From assembly GCA_019136395.1 (NCBI GenBank), contig JAGVUH010000607.1:1-8500 (forward strand): a stretch of 8,500 bases of DNA. Direction: 5' to 3'. The number at the start of each line of letters is the position of its first letter. The stretch's first letter is position 1. A program made the translations under genes and the position numbers. Shown piece after piece: positions 1 to 8,500 of the stretch. Origin of the DNA: Gammaproteobacteria bacterium (lineage in GTDB: Bacteria; Pseudomonadota; Gammaproteobacteria; Chromatiales; Chromatiaceae). The notes beneath the pieces are model-generated. The model saw only the letters and a list, made by a program, of their open reading frames with translations. It searched no databases and was not told the origin of the DNA.

Positions 1-1253
1 GCAATCACCAGCGACTCCGGGAACTGCTGGCCCAGCGGGAGGCGGCGGAGGCGGATCGCCGCTCACTCCTGGCCCGGTTGGGGCGGCGGGAGCTCACCGA
101 TACCCTGATCGGCGCCGACGCCGGTCTGCGGGAGGTCATGCGTGGGGTGGAACTGGTCGCCCCGGCGACGGCCCCGGTCCTGATCCTGGGGGAGACGGGA
201 TCAGGAAAAGAGGTCATCGCCCGCGCCATCCATAGCCGCTCCGCCCGGGCCCAAGGCCCCTTCCTGCGCGTCAACTGCGGCGCCATCCCGCCGGATCTGG
301 TGGACTCGGAACTCTTCGGCCATGAAAAGGGCAGTTTCACCGGCGCCGGGGCCCGACGCCTGGGTTGGTTCGAGCGCGCCGACCGCGGCACCCTCTTCCT
401 GGACGAGATCGGCGAACTGACGCCGGCCATCCAGGTGCGGTTGCTGCGCATCCTCCAGGACGGCAGCTTCGAGCGGGTCGGCGGACAACAGACCCTGCGC
501 GTCGATGTGCGCCTCATCGCCGCCACCCATCGCGACCTGCGGGCCATGGTCCGGGATGGCCAGTTCCGCGCCGATCTCTGGTATCGGATCAACGTTTTCC
601 CCCTTCACCTCCCCGCCCTACGGGAGAGGCCCGAGGACATTCCCGCCCTGGCTAATCACTTCGCCGAGAAGGCGGCGGTGCGGCTCGGTCTGGCGCTCCA
701 ACTCCCGACTCCGGAGGACCTGGACCTGCTGCGGGCCTATCCCTGGCCGGGTAACGTTCGGGAACTGGCGGCGGTCATCGAGCGCGCCGCCATCCTCGGC
801 GACGGTCTGGGGCTGGAGGTAGAACGGGCCCTGGGGGCTGGACCCCTAATGCATGGGGCGCAGTTACCGGCGCACGCTGTCAACGCCGACTCCTACGCCC
901 CCGATGCCATCGCCAATGCCGCTCACCCTGCCGGCACTCCCTCAGGCAGCAGCACCGCCACTACCAACGGCACCTCCGCCGTCGGCACCGGCACCGGCAA
1001 TGGATCGGTCGCGGCCGCAACTGCCGCTGCCACTGGCACTGCGGCGGAAGGCGGGAGGCCAGCCATCGCGCCCGCCGAGGTCATCGAACCCTTGGACGAT
1101 GCCATCCGCCATCACATCGAGCGCGCCCTGGCTCAATGCCATGGCCGGCTGGAGGGACCCTTCGGCGCTGCCCGCCTGTTGGCGGTCAATCCCGACACCC
1201 TGCGCTCCCGGATGCGCAAGCTCGGCATCCGCCGGGACCCCTTCAAACACTGA
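1..1253 (+). CDS. Sigma-54-dependent Fis-family transcriptional activator (5' partial)
   Basis: An enhancer-binding protein that would use ATP to remodel sigma-54 RNA polymerase at -24/-12 promoters. The frame is open from base 3, so the gene starts off the left edge. The first visible residues (NHQRLRELLAQREAAEADRR) look like the coiled-coil linker that follows a sensory domain. Counting from base 3 (416 residues visible): Walker A GETGSGKE at 63-70; sigma-54 contact loop GSFTGA at 110-115 (usual form GAFTGA); Walker B GTLFLDEIGE at 129-138; AATHRDL at 173-179; arginine-finger region FRADLWYR at 188-195; WPGNVREL (sensor II) at 248-255. A low-complexity Ala/Gly/Thr/Ser linker covers about 278-353, and a Fis-type helix-turn-helix about 366-416 (AARLLAVNPDTLRSRMRKLG). 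The AAA+ core appears complete. The signal and target genes cannot be told without the N-terminus, so no symbol is given. It converges on purB with 30 bases between the two stops. Confidence 0.93.
   Translation, partial: NHQRLRELLAQREAAEADRRSLLARLGRRELTDTLIGADAGLREVMRGVELVAPATAPVLILGETGSGKEVIARAIHSRSARAQGPFLRVNCGAIPPDLVDSELFGHEKGSFTGAGARRLGWFERADRGTLFLDEIGELTPAIQVRLLRILQDGSFERVGGQQTLRVDVRLIAATHRDLRAMVRDGQFRADLWYRINVFPLHLPALRERPEDIPALANHFAEKAAVRLGLALQLPTPEDLDLLRAYPWPGNVRELAAVIERAAILGDGLGLEVERALGAGPLMHGAQLPAHAVNADSYAPDAIANAAHPAGTPSGSSTATTNGTSAVGTGTGNGSVAAATAAATGTAAEGGRPAIAPAEVIEPLDDAIRHHIERALAQCHGRLEGPFGAARLLAVNPDTLRSRMRKLGIRRDPFKH
834..1061 (+). other. Low-complexity Ala/Gly/Thr/Ser linker in the activator
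   Basis: About 75 residues between the AAA+ domain and the helix-turn-helix are almost entirely Ala, Gly, Thr, Ser, Pro and Asn, with short GTGTGNGS and AAATAAATG runs. No domain is recognisable. Such linkers are normally shorter in this family. The segment stays in frame and the DNA-binding domain after it is intact, so it is probably a flexible tether. Confidence 0.7.
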
Positions 1254-1283
1254 GGTCCCTGGACTTCGGCCGATTCACCACCC

Positions 1284-5461
<4,178 letters not shown>

Positions 5462-5953
5462 CCAGGGTCTCGATCAGGTGACGGGGCGGCCGCTCCCAGT
5501 GAATGCCCTGGCAAGGCCCGTCCACGCCGCGCAGGAACAGATAGACGGCGCCGCCCACATGCCGGTCATAGTCGTAGTCCGGCAGGCGGGACTTGAGCAG
5601 GCGATGCAGGGCAAGGAGGTAGAGGACATATTGCAGTTCGTAGCGGGCATGGAGGATGGCCCCCCGCAAGGCCACGGGGGTGTAGGCGCTGGCGTCCGGC
5701 CCCAACCAATTGGACTTGTAGTCCGCTACGTAGTAGCGGCCCTGGTACGCGAAGACCAGGTCCATGAAGCCCTTGAGCATGCCGTGCAGTCGTGCCGGCA
5801 GGAGCGCCGGTCGCGGGGCCCCATCCAGGGTGGCCGCGCTGACCAGCCGGTCGATGGTCCCGACCTCCACCGCCTGGGTGGCGAGCCAGAACTCCAGCTC
5901 GGGGATGGCCGTCGTCAGGTCGGCAAGGCGCGGGGCGGAAAAGGACTCAGCCT

Positions 5954-5978
5954 CCGCGGGGGTGGTCTTCCCCCGCGG
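5954..5978. repeat. GC-rich perfect inverted repeat inside recB
   Basis: ccgcggggg (5954-5962) pairs perfectly with cccccgcgg (5970-5978) around the 7-base loop tggtctt. It lies in the Ala/Pro-rich expansion of the nuclease part (APRGKTTPAEAES). It is unlike the two 51-base repeats in sequence. There is no T-run, and it is inside a gene, so it is not an ordinary terminator. Confidence 0.6.
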
Positions 5979-6441
5979 CGCAGGCGAAGGGGATATCGCG
6001 GGTGCTGGGACAGAGGCCGGAGCGGTAGCTCTCTCTGCCGTGACGGACAGTGGCTTTGGTATCGCTGGACAGCTCCCGACCGGACCTGGCCCCCCTTCTG
6101 GGTCTGATTCCGCCGCGGCCAAGGGACCGTGAAGCGGCAATGGCTGGGTGATGATCCTCAGCAGCCAGGCGGTCAGAGGTTCAATCCAAGCCTCCCAGTC
6201 CCGCAGCCGGCAGCGGCGGGCGACGGTGTCGCGCAGCCGGGCGGGATCGGTGGCGATGGCGCCGAAGCCCTGGGTGGCGGCCCATTCCAGCAGATCGTGC
6301 AGGAAGGTGCCCGCCTCCGGCCCGCGGGGGAAGGCGTGGGGTGAGTCGGGGGCCGGCGTTTTGATCCGCGCTACGGGCGGTTCCTCGCCAGCCTCGCCAG
6401 TGCGCTGACCTTCCAGTGCTAGTTGGTGATCAACGCCAACC

Positions 6442-6513
6442 GGCCAGGCATCAGGCCCGACTTCTTGCTGTGCATCAGGCCCGACTTCAGGCCAGGCGTC
6501 AGGCCCAAGCGCC
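6442..6513. repeat. 24-base tandem repeat, three units, in recB
   Basis: Units at 6442-6465, 6466-6489 and 6490-6513 share the core catcaggcccgacttc; the third is degenerate at its end. On the recB strand they encode an eight-residue repeat (GPDAWPEV, GPDAQQEV, GPDAWPVG). The period is a multiple of three, so the frame is kept. It lies in the variable linker before the nuclease domain. Confidence 0.8.
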
Positions 6514-6736
6514 GAGGCCGGGGCACTACTCCCCAGGGCCCGCATCTCCAGAAAGCGCTCCTCGGTCGCGGTCCCGGCGGCCCCCACCTCTCGGCTGGAG
6601 GTCGCCGGAGACCCGGAACCATCCAGTCCAGCACCCACCATGTCATCAGCCATGTCCAAGGCCTCACCCTCGCCCAGGACGCTGCGGCTGACCGTCCGGC
6701 AGATGGCCGAGTAGCTCGCGATCCACCAGGGGGCCG

Positions 6737-6768
6737 TCACCACCGTCCCGTCCAACCCGGCGCCTCCT
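6737..6768 (-). promoter_or_regulatory. recB: Frame break in recB with ribosome-binding site and TTG start
   Basis: The helicase frame stops at TGA 6739-6737, and the nuclease frame is open across this point, shifted by -1. On the minus strand a perfect AGGAGG (6768-6763) lies 7 bases before TTG (6755-6753), with a 19-base overlap of the two frames. This could allow termination-reinitiation. The same AGGAGG also encodes the EEA residues of the helicase frame, so coincidence is possible. No classic X-XXY-YYZ slippery heptamer is present (nearest is GGGTTGG). Confidence 0.55.
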
Positions 6769-8500
6769 CAGCCCGAAAACGCGTGCTGGTCGGCGCCGGA
6801 TCGGGGACCAGGGCCAGGTCCGCGCACTCGCCCCTCAGGTCCTCCAGGGCCGTGGCCCACGCCGATGGCGACCGGGGCTCCCCGCCGCCAAGCAGATAGC
6901 CGAAGGCCCCCCGTTCGAGCTCGGCGATGGGCGCCAGGCCCACCCAGGTGGCGTAGCGGGCGCGGGTCAGGGCCACGTAGAGCTTGCGCAGGTCCTCCCC
7001 CAGGCGTTCCCGGTCGGCCCGCTCCAGGGCCTCGCCCTCATCGCTCAGGGTCAGTTGCAGCTCGCCTCGGTCGTCATGCCATTTGAGGGGCAGGTCCTTG
7101 GCGGTCGTCGGTCGGAAATCGGCGGCGAAGGGGAGAAAGACCAGGGGGTATTCCAGCCCCTTGGACTTGTGGACGGTCACCACCCGCACCAGACCGGCGT
7201 CGCTCTCCAGGCGGATCTGCCGGGCATCGTCGCGGCCACCGCCCCCCGCCTCCTGGCATTGTTCGGCCAGATAGCGGATCAGGGCCTGCTCCCCGTCCAA
7301 TAGCAGACTGGCCTGCTGCAAGAGCTCCGCCAGGTGCAGGAGATCGGTGAGGACCCGCTCGCCGCTGGCTTCACTGGCCAGGGTCGGCGACGCCGGAGCC
7401 ATCGTCGTGTCCGCCCCCAGCAAGCGCGCCGGGACGCGGAAGTCGTTGAGGAGCGCGCGCAGCATGGGCAACACGCCCTGGCGGCGCCAGAGGTCACGGT
7501 AGCCGCGAAATTGCAGGACCCGTTCCTCAAGGGTCAGATCATCCTGGTTGAGCCGGTCCAGTTCCGCCCAGCTTAGCCCCAGGGTCCGGGTGGCCAGGGC
7601 GGCGCGCACCAGGCGCAGGTCGTCGGGGGTGGCGCAGGCGGCCAGCCAGTGCCGCAGCTCACCGGCCTGGGGGCTCTGGTAGACCGAATCCTGATCGGAG
7701 AGATAGACGCTGCGCACCCCACGGCGGGCCAGGGCGCGGCGGATCAGGTCGGCCTCCTTGCGCTTGTTGACCAGCACGGCCAGGTCGGCCGGGCGCAAGG
7801 GCCTGATCGGGGCGGCGCCCGCGTCAGCAGCCACGCCAGCATTCGCGTCGCCCTCCACCCCGGCTACCCGGTTGCTACTAGCGTCGTCATCGACAACGCC
7901 CTTATTCGCGCCGCCCGTCTCTTTACGGTCGGCACTACCGACGAAGCCCGCCCGCCCGGCCTGGCCTAGATTGAGGAGGCGCACCATCTCGCTGGCGCAA
8001 ACCTCGGCGATTTGTTCGCGATAGGCATCCTTGGTCAAGGGTTTGCCCTCCTCCTCGGGCGGCATCCACCAAGCGGTGAGGGCCGGGACCTCCTGGCCGG
8101 CGGCGTGGAGGGCTTCGGCGCGTCCCCGGGCCTGGGCGGCGATGAAGGGCACCGGGTTGCCACCCTCGCCGCGGAACAGAAAGGCCCCGGCCCCGCTCGC
8201 GCGCTCCTCGGCCACCGCGAAGCACCAATTGGCGGCCCGCACCATGGAGTGGGTGGAACGGTAGTTGGTGCCCAGGGTGTAGAGCCGGCCGGCGCAGGCT
8301 CGGCGGGCCTGGAGATAGGTATGGATATCCGCCCCGCGGAAGGCATAGATGGCCTGTTTGGGGTCGCCAATCAGGATCAGGGCGGTGGCGGGGTCGTTGC
8401 GCGCCACCTGGTAGACGGCATCGAAGATGCGATATTGCACCGGGTCCGTGTCCTGGAACTCGTCAATGAGGGCGACGGGAAACTGGCGGCGAATGGTGTC
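6737..8500 (-). CDS. recB: RecBCD exonuclease V subunit RecB, helicase part (5' partial)
   Basis: UvrD/Rep-type SF1 3'-5' helicase of RecBCD. The frame is open to base 8500, so the N-terminus, including Walker A, lies off the right edge. Counting from base 8500 (587 residues visible): VALIDEFQDTDPVQYRIF (Walker B) at 9-26; LILIGDPKQAIYAFRGADI (motif III) at 41-59; TLGTNYRSTHSMVRAANWCF (motif IV) at 75-94; VYLSDQDSV at 265-273; YRDLWRRQGVLPMLRALL at 334-351; VVTVHKSKGLEYPLVFLPF (motif V) at 440-458; LRKLYVALTRARYATW (motif VI) at 504-519. All visible motifs match E. coli RecB. An insertion of about 50 residues sits at 180-232. The frame ends at TGA 6737 inside the helicase-nuclease linker, without the nuclease domain, which continues in the overlapping frame 5403-6755. 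Together they would form one recB spanning 5403 to beyond 8500. Confidence 0.94.
   Translation of the reverse strand, partial: DTIRRQFPVALIDEFQDTDPVQYRIFDAVYQVARNDPATALILIGDPKQAIYAFRGADIHTYLQARRACAGRLYTLGTNYRSTHSMVRAANWCFAVAEERASGAGAFLFRGEGGNPVPFIAAQARGRAEALHAAGQEVPALTAWWMPPEEEGKPLTKDAYREQIAEVCASEMVRLLNLGQAGRAGFVGSADRKETGGANKGVVDDDASSNRVAGVEGDANAGVAADAGAAPIRPLRPADLAVLVNKRKEADLIRRALARRGVRSVYLSDQDSVYQSPQAGELRHWLAACATPDDLRLVRAALATRTLGLSWAELDRLNQDDLTLEERVLQFRGYRDLWRRQGVLPMLRALLNDFRVPARLLGADTTMAPASPTLASEASGERVLTDLLHLAELLQQASLLLDGEQALIRYLAEQCQEAGGGGRDDARQIRLESDAGLVRVVTVHKSKGLEYPLVFLPFAADFRPTTAKDLPLKWHDDRGELQLTLSDEGEALERADRERLGEDLRKLYVALTRARYATWVGLAPIAELERGAFGYLLGGGEPRSPSAWATALEDLRGECADLALVPDPAPTSTRFRAEEAPGWTGRW
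7807..7963 (-). other. recB: In-frame insertion in the RecB helicase part
   Basis: About 50 residues rich in Ala, Gly, Asp and Asn (ADRKETGGANKGVVDDDASS and following) separate EVCASEMVRLLNLGQAG from IRPLRPADLAVLVNKRKEA. In E. coli RecB the matching blocks (CATQIRDWLQAGQRG and ARPVRASDISVLVRSRQEA) are about eight residues apart. No domain is recognised. It lies between helicase motifs and is probably a surface loop. Confidence 0.6.

Noticed and set aside
1254..1283. Bidirectional terminator between the activator and purB
   Set aside because: Only a gtcc-ct-ggac palindrome with a two-base centre is present, too tight for a loop, and no T-run follows.
6750..6760. Programmed -1 ribosomal frameshift at the recB break
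   Set aside because: No canonical slippery heptamer (nearest is GGGTTGG) and no clear downstream pseudoknot. Re-initiation or an indel explains it better.

Overview
The window comes from a GC-rich genome. The RecB, RecD and PurB sequences are of gammaproteobacterial type: PurB keeps E. coli-type residue numbering (His171, Ser295), and the gene order is recB-recD. The composition and the REP-like palindromes would suit a Chromatiales-type purple or sulfur-oxidising gammaproteobacterium, but that placement is a guess.

Layout, left to right. Bases 1-1253 (+) hold most of a sigma-54-dependent activator, with an intact AAA+ core and a C-terminal Fis-type helix-turn-helix; its sensory N-terminus lies off the left edge. 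It converges on purB (1284-2651, -), a complete adenylosuccinate lyase. A 209-base spacer (2652-2860) follows, with a 12-base perfect palindrome and a weak promoter candidate. Bases 2861-8500 (-) are the recB-recD part of a recBCD operon, read right to left. recD is 2861-5461. recB runs off the right edge and is split into two overlapping reading frames: a helicase part (6737-8500) and a nuclease part (5403-6755). recC is not in view; from the usual recC-recB-recD order it would lie further right.

How the genes work together. RecB and RecD are the two motor subunits of exodeoxyribonuclease V, and the end of RecB carries its nuclease. recB ends inside a GTGA overlap that marks the expected start of recD, so the two are probably translationally coupled. 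purB lies downstream on the same strand, but the spacer suggests its own promoter. The activator is an unrelated, convergent unit.

No unknown biological system is visible. The unusual features are all in recB and recD. (1) recB is split at the helicase-nuclease linker by a -1 shift, and a perfect Shine-Dalgarno sequence with a TTG codon lies exactly at the break. (2) The ribosome-binding site for recD points to a GTG in a different frame from the rest of recD, again a -1 shift. (3) Two 51-base REP-like palindromes sit inside recD and are translated in frame. (4) RecD, RecB and the activator all carry long in-frame Ala/Gly/Pro-rich insertions at non-motif positions, while PurB has none. The two frame breaks may be assembly errors, early decay, or a genuinely split enzyme.
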